Positions 6,587 to 15,241 of a DNA stretch of 64,000 bases are shown here, in pieces. Source of the stretch: Solimonas marina (GTDB taxonomy: Bacteria; Pseudomonadota; Gammaproteobacteria; Nevskiales; Nevskiaceae). A program made the translations under genes and the position numbers. The DNA lies in NCBI RefSeq assembly GCF_012241385.1, contig NZ_JAAVXB010000001.1, forward strand, positions 620,001 to 684,000, written 5' to 3'. Position 1 is the stretch's first letter; every line of letters begins with the position of its first letter. The notes beneath the pieces were generated by a model. It had not been told where the DNA came from. It did not search any database and saw only the letters and a list, made by a program, of their open reading frames with translations.

Positions 6587-8572
6587 ATGCGGTTTTGTTC
6601 ATCGGTCCGGGGCGCTGCCCTGGCCCTCTCAGTCTTGTGTCTGCCGGCCTGGGCGACCGGTTCGCCGTATGTCGATGCGGCCTGGGTGGCCAAGGTCGAC
6701 ACCGAGCTGTTGTCGAAGGCGCAGGCCGACGGCGTCGCCGAGTTCGCGATCCGCCTGAGTGATCGCGCCGATCTGTCGGCTGCGCGTGCGGCCCGTACCA
6801 AGGCCGAGAAAGGCCGGCTGACGGTTGCCGCGCTGCAGGCGGCGGCGAACCGCTCGCAGGCGCCGGTCGTGGCGCTGCTGAAGGCGCGCGGTCTGTCGTA
6901 CCAGGCCTTCTGGGCCGCCAATGTCATCACGGCGCGTGGCAGCTCGGCGGACATTCAGGCGCTCGCCGCGCTGTCGGCGGTCGACGCGGTCGACTACATC
7001 ACCGCCGAGCCGGTGGTGCCGGCCGGCCGCCATCTCGAAACGCCGGCGCCGGCGGCGAAGAACGCCAGTGCCAAGCTCGCCGCAAAGGCCGCCGGCATCG
7101 AGCCGAGCATCGCGCTGGTGCACGCGCCGGAGGTCTGGGCGCTCGGCTACAAGGGCCAGGGTGTGGTGGTCGGTGATCACGACATCGGCGTGCAGTGGGA
7201 CCACCCGGCACTGCAGGCCCAATACCGTGGCTGGGATGCGACGACGCAGACCGCCGACCACGACTACAACTGGCACAACGCGTTCAGCCTGATCGATCCG
7301 TTCTGCCCGGATACGTCGGTGCCCTGCGATTCCAACGGCCACGGTACGCACACGACCGGCACCATGGTCGGCGACGATGGCGCCGGCATGCAGATCGGCA
7401 TGGCGCCGTCGGCACAGTGGATCGCCTGCCGCTCGCTGCTCGATCCGGTGGTCGGCGTCGGTACGGTGCCGACCTATCTCGACTGCATGCAGTGGATGCT
7501 GGCGCCGTATCCGACCGGCGACAGCGCGGCCGCCGATGCGGCGATGGCGCCGGACGTCGTCAACAATTCTTGGGGCTGCGCCGAAGGCTGCGCGCCACCG
7601 ATCCTGCAAGACGTCAACGAAGCGACCGAGGCGGCCGGCATCGTGCAGGTGGTGTCGGCCGGCAACGACGGCGATCTGTGCAACACCATCCTCTATCCGC
7701 TCGCGGTCTACGATTCGTCGTTTACCGTCGGCGCCACCGACAACAGCGACGCGATGGCCAGCTTCTCCAGCCGCGGCGCGGTGTTGTCGGACCTGTCGCT
7801 GCGCATCAAGCCGAACGTGGTCGCGCCTGGCGTCGACACCCTGTCGTCGTGGAACGACGGTGACTACAACACCATCAGCGGCACCAGCATGGCGGGCCCG
7901 CATGTCGCCGGTCTGGTCGCGCTGATCCTGTCTGCGGAGCCGAAGCTGATCGGCCGCGTGCGTGACGTGCGCAGCCTGATCGAAAACACCGCGGTGCCGA
8001 TCGTCAGCGGCGAAACCTGCAGCGGCACCACGGATGCGGACATTCCGAACAACACCTGGGGTTACGGCCGCATCGACGCGCTGGCGGCGATCCAGGGGCT
8101 GCCGAAGCTGAGCTTGAGCAGCACCGTGGCGACCAGCGCTGAGCCGGGCGTCGAGTACGCGTATGCACTGACCGCGAGCCTGCCGACCAGCGCCAAGATC
8201 GACGCCACCGGGGTCGCGATCGCGGTCACGCTGCCGGCCGGGACGACGCTGGTGTCGAGCAGCGAAACGGCGGCGGCCGATGCGATCGAGGGCGCTGCGC
8301 TTGTATTCGCGCACGACGCGCTGGCGCCGGGCGAAAGCTGGACGGTGAGTTTGACGCTACGCTCGGACAACGCCGGTACGCAGATGCTCGCGGCCAAGGC
8401 CGTGTCCGATCAGCAGACCGAGATGCCGGCGACCAGTGACAGCGTGGCGGTTGGCGACGCCGGCTCGGGCGGCTCGTCCGGTGGCGGCGGCGGCGCGCTC
8501 GACGGCTGGGTGCTCGGCGTGTTGCTGGCCGCCTGGGCGTCGCGCCGTGGTCTGCGTCGTCGCCGAGCGTGA
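6587..8572 (+). CDS. Secreted S8 (subtilisin-like) serine protease with GlyGly-CTERM tail
   Basis: A 661-aa secreted protease. A signal peptide covers about residues 1-23 (ends LCLPAWA). An inhibitor-I9-like propeptide region (about 30-165) precedes the peptidase S8 domain. The catalytic triad is visible: D199 in DIGVQWDHP, H252 in SNGHGTHTTG and S434 in SGTSMAGPHVAGL, with oxyanion N360 in SAGNDGD. A beta-rich DUF11-like domain follows (about 510-620). Residues 623-661 form a GlyGly-CTERM sorting signal: glycine-rich run, hydrophobic helix, then an Arg-rich end, normally cleaved by rhombosortase. The start at 6587 is chosen over upstream ATGs because it has AGGGGGA 7 nt before it and begins the signal peptide. 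Confidence 0.9.
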   Translation: MRFCSSVRGAALALSVLCLPAWATGSPYVDAAWVAKVDTELLSKAQADGVAEFAIRLSDRADLSAARAARTKAEKGRLTVAALQAAANRSQAPVVALLKARGLSYQAFWAANVITARGSSADIQALAALSAVDAVDYITAEPVVPAGRHLETPAPAAKNASAKLAAKAAGIEPSIALVHAPEVWALGYKGQGVVVGDHDIGVQWDHPALQAQYRGWDATTQTADHDYNWHNAFSLIDPFCPDTSVPCDSNGHGTHTTGTMVGDDGAGMQIGMAPSAQWIACRSLLDPVVGVGTVPTYLDCMQWMLAPYPTGDSAAADAAMAPDVVNNSWGCAEGCAPPILQDVNEATEAAGIVQVVSAGNDGDLCNTILYPLAVYDSSFTVGATDNSDAMASFSSRGAVLSDLSLRIKPNVVAPGVDTLSSWNDGDYNTISGTSMAGPHVAGLVALILSAEPKLIGRVRDVRSLIENTAVPIVSGETCSGTTDADIPNNTWGYGRIDALAAIQGLPKLSLSSTVATSAEPGVEYAYALTASLPTSAKIDATGVAIAVTLPAGTTLVSSSETAAADAIEGAALVFAHDALAPGESWTVSLTLRSDNAGTQMLAAKAVSDQQTEMPATSDSVAVGDAGSGGSSGGGGGALDGWVLGVLLAAWASRRGLRRRRA

Positions 8573-8576
8573 TGGC

Positions 8577-8609
8577 GTGAGGGACGGCCCGCGGGGCGCC
8601 GTCCCTCAC
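8577..8609. terminator. Hairpin between convergent protease and mutM genes
   Basis: GTGAGGGACGGC (8577-8588) and GCCGTCCCTCAC (8598-8609) make a perfect 12-bp stem with a 9-nt loop. It sits between the stop codons of two convergent genes and can serve both. There is no T-run on either side, so it may be a strong 3'-end stabiliser or a rho-assisted terminator. Confidence 0.6.
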
Positions 8610-8610
8610 T

Positions 8611-9429
8611 TCAACGTTGGCAGCCCGGGCAGTAGCAGGACGCGCGGCCGCCGAGCACCAGGCCCTTGATCGGCACACCGCAGGTGCGGCAGGGCTGGCC
8701 GTCGCGGCCGTAGACGAACAGCTCCTGCTGGAAGTAGCCGGACGCGCCGTCGGCGCCGAAGAAATCGCGCAGCGTGGTGCCGCCGCGCTCGACGGCCTCG
8801 GCCAGCACTTCGCGGATTTTCTCGGCGAGCCGCGTGCAGTCGGCACGGGTCAGCTTGCCGGTGCGCCGTGTCGGGCGGATGCCGGCGCGGAACAGGCTCT
8901 CCGCCGCGTAGATGTTGCCGGCGCCGACCACGATGTGGCCGTCCATGATGAAGTTCTTCACCGCGATTTCGCGGCCGCGCGATTTGCGGAACAGATAGTC
9001 GCCGTTGAACGCATCTTCGAAGGGCTCGGGTCCCATGGTCGCCAGCAGCGGATGCGCGTTCTCGACAGCCGGCCACCACAGCACGGCGCCGAAGCGGCGT
9101 GGATCGTGAAAGCGGATCAGGCGCTGATCGTCGAGCAGGAAGTCGACATGGTCGTGCTTGACGACCGGGTGCGTGGCATCGAGGACGAACATGCGGCCGC
9201 TCATGCCCAGGTGCCAGATCATGCGGTCGCCGCTGTCGAGCGTGACGATCATGTACTTGCCGCGACGGGCGATGGACTCGATGCGCCGCCCTTCGGCATC
9301 GCGCGCCAGTGTCGCGGGCACCGGCCAGCGCAGACGCGGATCACGCACCGTGACGCGCGCAATGCGCCGACCGCGCAGATGCGGTTCGAGGCCGCGGCGG
9401 ACGGTTTCGACTTCGGGAAGTTCAGGCAT
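8611..9429 (-). CDS. mutM: Formamidopyrimidine-DNA glycosylase
   Basis: A 272-aa Fpg/MutM, the usual length. It begins MPELPEVETVRRGLEPHLRG: P2 is the Schiff-base nucleophile and E3 the proton donor, which fixes the start at 9429. The HLGMSGR element and the H2TH region (GNIYAAESLFRAGIRP) are present, as is the C-terminal zinc finger C-x2-C...C-x2-C (CRTCGVPIKG through YCPGCQR). It removes 8-oxoguanine and formamidopyrimidines and cleaves the abasic strand in base-excision repair. It is transcribed alone, convergent with the protease gene. Confidence 0.96.
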   Translation of the reverse strand: MPELPEVETVRRGLEPHLRGRRIARVTVRDPRLRWPVPATLARDAEGRRIESIARRGKYMIVTLDSGDRMIWHLGMSGRMFVLDATHPVVKHDHVDFLLDDQRLIRFHDPRRFGAVLWWPAVENAHPLLATMGPEPFEDAFNGDYLFRKSRGREIAVKNFIMDGHIVVGAGNIYAAESLFRAGIRPTRRTGKLTRADCTRLAEKIREVLAEAVERGGTTLRDFFGADGASGYFQQELFVYGRDGQPCRTCGVPIKGLVLGGRASCYCPGCQR

Positions 9430-9490
9430 GCGCGGATTATCGCCGATCGGCCGCGGGCGGCCGATCACGGCGTAGCACCTGCGTGCCAAC

Positions 9491-9514
9491 AAAAAGGCCC
9501 GCACGGAGCGGGCC
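9491..9514 (-). terminator. Rho-independent terminator of the gliding-type ABC operon
   Basis: On the minus strand GGCCCGC-TCCGT-GCGGGCC is followed directly by TTTTTG: a 7-bp GC stem, 5-nt loop and T-run. It lies 20 nt beyond the DUF4340 stop codon and ends the four-gene operon. Confidence 0.9.
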
Positions 9515-9534
9515 TCTTGCTGTCGCAGTGTCGC

Positions 9535-10461
9535 TTATAGTTTTGTCGGCGCTTCAGCCGGCTTGGCCAGTGTCGGCGGCGGCGCGGTCGGGGCCTTGGC
9601 ATCCGGCTTCTTCGGTGCCGGCGGAATCGTCAGCAAGGACTGGTCGTCGGCCTTCGACAGCGAGTAACGGACTTTCAGGTCCGGGCGGTCGATCGTCAGC
9701 TGCGGCTTTTCGTTGACGAGCACCAGTTGCACGGTCTTGCCGTCCTTGGTTGTCAGCGTGATCGGCTGGCCCTTGCTGTCCGCATCGGCGCCGTCCGGCA
9801 TCGCTGCGTTCCACATCGAGCGCGCGCCTTCCCAGCTGCTGACGAAGTGCGAAATCTCGTCCGTCGTCACCCCGTCGGTGGCCGGTGTCTGCGTCCAGGT
9901 CTTGCCGTCGGCGCCGAGGCTGACCGTGAAGCCCGGCACCTCGATCTTGGTCAGCTGGGTGCCGGTCGGCAGCAGCTCCTTGGACACGAGGTTCGAGTAG
10001 TCGGCGTCGACCGCCGTTTCCGGCGGATCGTCGATCAACGAAACCGTCTTGCCGTTCTTCACGTAACGACGGTGGTCGATCGGATCGGTGTCACCGAATT
10101 CGAGCTTCTGGTCGTTGAGCGTGATCGTGTACTGCGGCGGATCGAGCTTGAGCTCGGACAGCTTGACGTCGCTGTCCTTGAGCGTGCGCTGGGTCTGTTG
10201 CGTCGCGAGATTGACGACCGAAGCGACCTCGAACGGATCAGCCGGGCTCTGGACCGGCGCGGTCAGCGTCCAGTCCTTGCCCTGCTTGACCAGTTCGATG
10301 GTCGGCTTGCCCGGATGCGCGATGCTGACATGCGTCACCGCGTCGGCCTTCAGCGCCGTCAGCGGCGGGCCCTTGTGATCCTTCTTCTGCGTGAAGAAGA
10401 TCGCCGCGCCGAGGCCGACGACGATGATCAGCAGGACAACGTTCAGGTAGGCACGTTTCAT
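9535..10461 (-). CDS. DUF4340 domain protein of gliding-type ABC operon
   Basis: A 308-aa protein with one N-terminal membrane helix (about residues 6-25, LNVVLLIIVVGLGAAIFF) and a large periplasmic DUF4340 region. It carries repeated beta-strand blocks such as WTLTAPVQSPADPFEVASVV and a Pro/Lys/Ala-rich tail from about 285. DUF4340 proteins are regularly encoded next to GldG-like proteins and ABC-2 transporters; their role is unknown. The start at 10461 follows GGGGG about 8 nt upstream and gives a sensible signal anchor. It lies 14 nt after the GldG-like gene and is the last gene of the operon, before a clear terminator. Confidence 0.85.
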   Translation of the reverse strand: MKRAYLNVVLLIIVVGLGAAIFFTQKKDHKGPPLTALKADAVTHVSIAHPGKPTIELVKQGKDWTLTAPVQSPADPFEVASVVNLATQQTQRTLKDSDVKLSELKLDPPQYTITLNDQKLEFGDTDPIDHRRYVKNGKTVSLIDDPPETAVDADYSNLVSKELLPTGTQLTKIEVPGFTVSLGADGKTWTQTPATDGVTTDEISHFVSSWEGARSMWNAAMPDGADADSKGQPITLTTKDGKTVQLVLVNEKPQLTIDRPDLKVRYSLSKADDQSLLTIPPAPKKPDAKAPTAPPPTLAKPAEAPTKL

Positions 10462-10475
10462 CGTGAACCCCCCGA

Positions 10476-11834
10476 TCAGCGGCGGCGGCGCATGGCCCAA
10501 CGCACGACACCGAAGCCGAGCAGGCCGAGCGGCAGCAGCGCGATGAAGAAGCCGGCGATGAACATCGTCGCCCAGCCCGGCAGATACAGCGCCGTGTCCT
10601 GCGCCTTCGGCACATTGATGTTGAGCTGCGCGTCGCGGCTGGCCAGCCACTGCATCAGGTTCAGGCCCAGCTGCTCGTTGCCGAGCTGTTCGAGATAGCC
10701 GTCGGACAGGAAGTCGGCGTCGCCGATCAAGCCGATGCGCTGCGGGTGCGGCTTGTCGGTCTTGTCGTCCGGCCCCGGCTTGAAGTCGCGCGTCAGCGTC
10801 GCGCCGATCATCAGCGGACCCTTGATGTCGTTGCCGTCGAACTTCACCGCACCGGCATTGATGTCACCGGTTTCGAGCCAGGCCGATTCCTCGGACTTGA
10901 GCAGCGGCTTGGTGTACCAGTCGTTGACCGCCGTCATGGTCAGCGAGCGCACCAGCGGGAACAGCGTCACCATATCCAGGCCTTCGGTCACCGGATTCGG
11001 CGGATAGCTGATCGCGGCGAAGAAGCCTGGGTGGCCGGTGCCGAGAATCTGGTAGTCCGGGAAGATCGCGTAACCGTTCTGCCAGGTCACGCCCAGGTCC
11101 TTGGCCAGCGGTTCGATGCCTGGCGGATTGTCCGGATCGGCCAGCCACAGCAGGTTGCCGCCGTGGTTGACGTAGTCGGTGATGATCTTCTCTTCGCCCG
11201 GCAACAATGGCTTGGTCGGCGAGGCGATCACCAGCACGCTGGTGTTATCCGGGATCTGCGGGTTCTGGATCAGGTTCAGGCCGCGAACCTTGAGGCCCTT
11301 GTCCTTCAGCGCCGCGGCGAAGTGCGAGAACGAGGCCTGCGTGCCTTCGGTCAGCGTGCGCTCGCCGTGGCCTTCGAGGAACACGATCCATTTGTCGCCG
11401 GCATAGCTGAGGCGCTGCAGTGCCGAGGTGATCGCCGGCTCGGTGGTCGCGTTCAGCGTTTCGCGACGGCCCTGATATTCGACCACCACCTGGCCGATGT
11501 ACTGAACATTAAAGTCGCGGACCTTCTGCGGGTCGGCGCCCGGATCGACGAACTTGATCTCGATGTTCTTCTTGTCACGCTTGTAGCGCTCGAGATCCTC
11601 GCTGATCGTCTGCCGCGACGCCGCGCCGCTCGGCGCGAACACGTAGAACGTGATCGGGTCCTTCATCTGATCGAGCTGCTTGACGCTCGCTTCGGTCAGC
11701 GTGTTGCGATGGCCGGCGGTCCAGTCGAGCTCGGTCTTGAAGCGCACGGACAAAAACCCGAGCAGACCGATGACGGCGATGATCAGCAGACCGTTGATGG
11801 CCTGCTGCGCAAAGACTTGCTTCTTATCTTTCAT
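10476..11834 (-). CDS. GldG-like ABC auxiliary protein
   Basis: A 452-aa member of the GldG / ABC_transp_aux family. An N-terminal helix (about 13-31) is followed by a periplasmic domain related to intraflagellar/DUF4350 folds, with RNTLTEASVKQLDQMKDPITFYVF near residue 43 and VFLEGHGERTL near 150. A C-terminal helix (about 423-445) ends in an Arg cluster. In Bacteroidetes GldG joins GldA and GldF in an ABC complex needed for gliding; in proteobacteria the homologous operon is common in non-gliding species and its cargo is unknown. It lies 21 nt after the permease gene. Confidence 0.87.
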   Translation of the reverse strand: MKDKKQVFAQQAINGLLIIAVIGLLGFLSVRFKTELDWTAGHRNTLTEASVKQLDQMKDPITFYVFAPSGAASRQTISEDLERYKRDKKNIEIKFVDPGADPQKVRDFNVQYIGQVVVEYQGRRETLNATTEPAITSALQRLSYAGDKWIVFLEGHGERTLTEGTQASFSHFAAALKDKGLKVRGLNLIQNPQIPDNTSVLVIASPTKPLLPGEEKIITDYVNHGGNLLWLADPDNPPGIEPLAKDLGVTWQNGYAIFPDYQILGTGHPGFFAAISYPPNPVTEGLDMVTLFPLVRSLTMTAVNDWYTKPLLKSEESAWLETGDINAGAVKFDGNDIKGPLMIGATLTRDFKPGPDDKTDKPHPQRIGLIGDADFLSDGYLEQLGNEQLGLNLMQWLASRDAQLNINVPKAQDTALYLPGWATMFIAGFFIALLPLGLLGFGVVRWAMRRRR

Positions 11835-11855
11835 GGTGCGTTCGTTCTCGTGTTC

Positions 11856-12599
11856 TTAGTTGCGCTCGACATCCAGGCGCAGCACGGTCAGCCACAGGAA
11901 CAGCGCCGAGAACAGCAGGTAGTAAACGACGTCCGCGGTCGCGAACACGCCGCGGCGCAGGCTTTCGAAATGATCGATCAGCGACAGGTACTGGAACGCG
12001 TCATGAAACGGAATGCTGTCGTTGTAGGCGACGACATTGATCAGCCAGATCACCAGCAGCAGACCGAAGCTGCCGACCGCGGCGATGGTCGGCTCGCGCG
12101 TCAGCGACGAGACGAAGATGCCGGCCGAGGCGAAGGCCATCATCAGCAGGAACAGGCCAAGCAGACCGGCGGCGATGCGGCCCCAGTCCATGTTCGTCGA
12201 CCAGGCCAGCGCCAGCGGCATCAAGCCCATCAGTACGATCACGGCGAATATGAAGCCGAGCGCACCGACGAACTTGCCGAGCACGATTTCGATCAGCGAC
12301 ACCGGTGCCGAGAACAACAGCGTGATGCTGCCGGTCTTCCGCTCTTCGGAGAACAGACGCATCGTCATCAGCGGCATGATCAACAGCAACAGCACCGTCG
12401 AGAAGCCGTACAGCGAACCGGCGACGACGTCGGACACGCCGATGTCCGGGCTCTGCGACGCCGCGTTGGCGTACTGCAGCAGCAGGGTGATGAACACATA
12501 GCCGACGATGAACTGCACGACCGCGAGCACCGCCCAGGCCAGCGGCGACAGGAAGATGCGGCGCCATTCGACGCGCGCGATATTGAGGATATTGCTCAT
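11856..12599 (-). CDS. ABC-2 type permease, GldF-like
   Basis: A 247-aa integral membrane protein with six predicted helices, in the ABC-2 / GldF permease family. It starts MSNILNIARVEWRRIFLSPLAWAVLAVVQF and contains MPLMTMRLFSEERKTGSITLLFSAPVS near residue 76, the conserved cytoplasmic coupling stretch (RxFxEERxxGTxELLLxxP). It partners with the ATPase gene, whose stop overlaps its start by 4 nt (12596-12599), and with the GldG-like protein downstream. Confidence 0.9.
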   Translation of the reverse strand: MSNILNIARVEWRRIFLSPLAWAVLAVVQFIVGYVFITLLLQYANAASQSPDIGVSDVVAGSLYGFSTVLLLLIMPLMTMRLFSEERKTGSITLLFSAPVSLIEIVLGKFVGALGFIFAVIVLMGLMPLALAWSTNMDWGRIAAGLLGLFLLMMAFASAGIFVSSLTREPTIAAVGSFGLLLVIWLINVVAYNDSIPFHDAFQYLSLIDHFESLRRGVFATADVVYYLLFSALFLWLTVLRLDVERN

Positions 12600-13552
12600 G
12601 CCGCGGCCCTCACGTCGGTGGAGGTCAGTTCAACGAAGATCTCTTCCAGCGTGCGCTGCTGCGCGTGAAGCTCGATCAGGCCCCAGTCGTTGGTCGCGGC
12701 AGCGGCGACGATGGCGTCGCGCGGATCGGCATTCTTCAGGGCGCTGACGATGAAGCGGCCGTCGCCGAGCGGGCTGGCGCCGTCGACGCCTTCGAGGTCG
12801 GCCAGATGCACGGCCTGCGGCGGGCGGCGGAAGCCACAGACCACCGACGACTGATTGTTGGTCGCCGAGATCGGCTCGTTGTAGACGACCGTGCCCCGCG
12901 CAATGATCATCACGCGGTCACAGACGGCCTGAATCTCCGGCAGGATGTGGCTCGACAGGATGACCGTGTGCGCCTTGCCGAGCTCGGCGATCAGCGTGCG
13001 GATTTCACGAATCTGGATCGGGTCGAGGCCGACCGTCGGCTCGTCGAGAATGACCACCGACGGGCGATGAATGATCGCCTGCGCGATGCCGACGCGCTGC
13101 TGGTAGCCCTTCGACAGATTGCCGACCAGGCGGCTGCCGACATCGGCCAGACCGCAATCACGCTTGGCCGAGGTCAGCGCATCACCGAGCTGCTTGCCCG
13201 GCACGCCATGCAAGTTGGCGCAGAAGCGCAGGTACTCGTCGACGGTCAGTTCGGGATAGACGGGCGGCTGTTCAGGTAGGTAACCGATGTGGCTCTTCGC
13301 CGCCTTCGGTTCCGCGCGCAGCGAGATGCCCTTGATCGTCACCTCGCCGGCGCTCGGTGCGAGGTTGCCGGTGAGCATCTTCATCGTCGTCGACTTGCCG
13401 GCGCCGTTGGGGCCGAGTAGACCGACGATTTCTCCCTTGCGCAGCGTCAGGTCAAGTTCCTTGACCGCTACCGTGGGGCCGTAACGGCGCGTCAGTCCGC
13501 GCGCTTCGATCAACACCTCGGCGGTGCGGATCCCCATGTCTTCTTGTCCCAT
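12596..13552 (-). CDS. ABC transporter ATP-binding protein, GldA-like
   Basis: A 318-aa ABC ATPase: Walker A GLLGPNGAGKST near residue 46, Q-loop in GYLPEQPP, signature NLSKGYQQRVGIAQA near 149, Walker B VVILDEPTVGLDP near 170 and switch His in LSSHILPEI. A C-terminal domain of about 90 residues is typical of GldA/CcmA-type subunits. It energises the GldF-like permease. It is first in an operon of four. An alternative ATG five codons downstream (13537) is possible; the upstream one has AGAAGAG before it. The 148 nt before the acyltransferase gene hold the probable promoter, but I see no convincing -35/-10. Confidence 0.92.
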   Translation of the reverse strand: MGQEDMGIRTAEVLIEARGLTRRYGPTVAVKELDLTLRKGEIVGLLGPNGAGKSTTMKMLTGNLAPSAGEVTIKGISLRAEPKAAKSHIGYLPEQPPVYPELTVDEYLRFCANLHGVPGKQLGDALTSAKRDCGLADVGSRLVGNLSKGYQQRVGIAQAIIHRPSVVILDEPTVGLDPIQIREIRTLIAELGKAHTVILSSHILPEIQAVCDRVMIIARGTVVYNEPISATNNQSSVVCGFRRPPQAVHLADLEGVDGASPLGDGRFIVSALKNADPRDAIVAAAATNDWGLIELHAQQRTLEEIFVELTSTDVRAAA

Positions 13553-13699
13553 GCTCTTCTCTTGCGTCCTTCCACTTTGACGTTCTGGTGAGCGTTCAGC
13601 GAAAAGCCCGGCATGCGGCCGCCGCGCGTACGGTGGTCGATCGGGACTTTTCCACTGTCGTTACAGCAAAACCGTGCAACTGACCGCAGCGAATTGCGA

Positions 13700-14593
13700 T
13701 CAGTTCCGTGATGATTTTTTCAATTTGTACGGATTCGGCCGCCCGTCCGGCTGACGGCGGTAGCGCTCGTACGCCCACCAGTACTGCTCCGGCCAGCGCC
13801 TGGCGATCGCCTCGACGCCCTCATTGAGCGCGGTGACGCCGCGCTCCGGATCGGCGATATCGGCCGGCGCCGGCAGGATGTGGAAGCGGAATCCTCGCCC
13901 GAAACGCAGTCGTTCGGCGATGAAGAAGTGGACAGGTGCGCCGCTGCGCGCGGCGAGCTTGCTGACCAGCTCGGTGGTATGCGCCGGCATGCCGAACAGC
14001 GGCGCGAACCGACCGGAGCCCGGCGGCGGATCGTGATCGGGCAGGATGCCGACCATCTCGCCGCGCTTCAGCGCGCCGAGCAAGGCTTTCACGCCGGCGC
14101 CGGTGGTCGGCACCAGCGTCGCGCCGAGCCGGGTCCGGCCCTCGTGCATCAGCGCGTCCATTTCGCCCTTCTGCGGCTTGTACAGCGATGTCAGCGTGCC
14201 TTGCACAGACGAGAACAAACCGCTCAGTTCCCAGGCGCCCCAGTGCGGGCAGAGCCAGATCGCGCCACGGCCGGTCGAGCTGATGTCGCGAAAGCGCTGC
14301 GCCGTTTGCGGGTCGCTGTCGATCCAGCGGCGCAGCCGCTGCTCAGGGCCGAACCACAGCGCCGGTGCTTCGATCGCGGCCTTCATCATGTGGCCCAGGC
14401 TTTGCCGCTCGATGCGCCGCTGAGTGGCGGCGTCGAGTTCCGGCAGACAATGCTGCAGATGCCAGCGCGTCAGCCGGCGCGGCTTGTTCGGCAGCAGCCA
14501 CAGCAGCCAGCCGGCCAGCGCGCCTAACGCGTGCAGCAGCGGCAGCGGCAGGTAGCCGAGCAGTTTCAGCCCGAGGCGGAGCGGTGATGTCAT
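13700..14593 (-). CDS. Lysophospholipid/lipid A acyltransferase (LpxL/HtrB family)
   Basis: A 297-aa member of the LpxL/LpxM family. It has a membrane anchor near residues 10-33, the catalytic H-x4-E motif in CPHWGAWEL near residue 120, and PDHDPPPGSGRFAPLFG near 187, which corresponds to the conserved substrate-pocket block. It transfers a secondary acyl chain to lipid A precursors or related lipids at the inner membrane. Which lipid A position it acts on cannot be told. It is monocistronic and divergent from dtd. Confidence 0.88.
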   Translation of the reverse strand: MTSPLRLGLKLLGYLPLPLLHALGALAGWLLWLLPNKPRRLTRWHLQHCLPELDAATQRRIERQSLGHMMKAAIEAPALWFGPEQRLRRWIDSDPQTAQRFRDISSTGRGAIWLCPHWGAWELSGLFSSVQGTLTSLYKPQKGEMDALMHEGRTRLGATLVPTTGAGVKALLGALKRGEMVGILPDHDPPPGSGRFAPLFGMPAHTTELVSKLAARSGAPVHFFIAERLRFGRGFRFHILPAPADIADPERGVTALNEGVEAIARRWPEQYWWAYERYRRQPDGRPNPYKLKKSSRN

Positions 14594-14662
14594 GGCGCGC
14601 GATTGTAAAGTCGTGGGCTGGCGGCCGTCGCCGCATCTCTATCGTCGGAAATCGAGGTTGTC

Positions 14663-15100
14663 ATGATCGGTCTGTTGCAGCGGGTCAGCGAAGCGTCGGT
14701 CAGTGTCGACGGCGAAATCGTCGGTGCCATCGGCGCCGGATTGCTGGTGCTGGTGGGCGTGCAGCCGCGCGACGACGAGGCCAGCGCCGTGCGTCTGCTC
14801 GACCGCTTGCTCGGTTATCGCGTGTTTGCCGACGAGGCGGGCCGCATGAATCGCGCGCTACGCGATACCGGCGGCGGCCTGCTGCTGGTGCCGCAGTTCA
14901 CATTGGCTGCCGACACACGCAGCGGTACGCGGGCGGGGTTTTCGACGGCGGCGCCGCCGGGTCAGGCGCGCACCTTGTTCGCGGTGCTGGTCGAGCAGGC
15001 ACGGGCGCGCCATTCGCAGGTCGGCTGCGGCCGCTTCGGCGCCGACATGAAAGTCGCCCTGATCAACGACGGGCCGGTGACGTTCTGGCTCGAAAGCTGA
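14663..15100 (+). CDS. dtd: D-aminoacyl-tRNA deacylase
   Basis: A 145-aa DTD, full length for the family. The two active-site motifs are present: PQFTLAAD with T80 (replacing the commoner SQFT by P77-Q78-F79-T80) and the Gly-cisPro motif NDGPVTF near residue 134. The enzyme removes D-amino acids and mischarged glycine from tRNA, enforcing homochirality. The start at 14663 gives the canonical MIGLLQRVSEASVSVDG. It is divergent from the acyltransferase with a 69-nt gap. Confidence 0.96.
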   Translation: MIGLLQRVSEASVSVDGEIVGAIGAGLLVLVGVQPRDDEASAVRLLDRLLGYRVFADEAGRMNRALRDTGGGLLLVPQFTLAADTRSGTRAGFSTAAPPGQARTLFAVLVEQARARHSQVGCGRFGADMKVALINDGPVTFWLES

Positions 15101-15241
15101 GTGGCTGCCGGTGACCGGCGTATGAAATTTCTGTCAGACGCGATGCGCAGGCGTGTCTGGCGCAAGACATTGACACGATCCGGCCGTTAAGCTCGGGTTT
15201 CCGCCAGATTCCTTTGCGAACCGCCCCAAGGAGCATCCAGC

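Noticed and set aside
6629-8314. A 561-codon antisense open frame inside the protease gene
   Set aside because: Arg-rich shadow; the S8 triad on the + strand shows which frame is real.
10746-12668. A 640-codon open frame antisense to the GldG-like and permease genes
   Set aside because: Arg/Gln/His-rich low-complexity translation typical of antisense frames in GC-rich DNA; the opposite strand has recognisable families.
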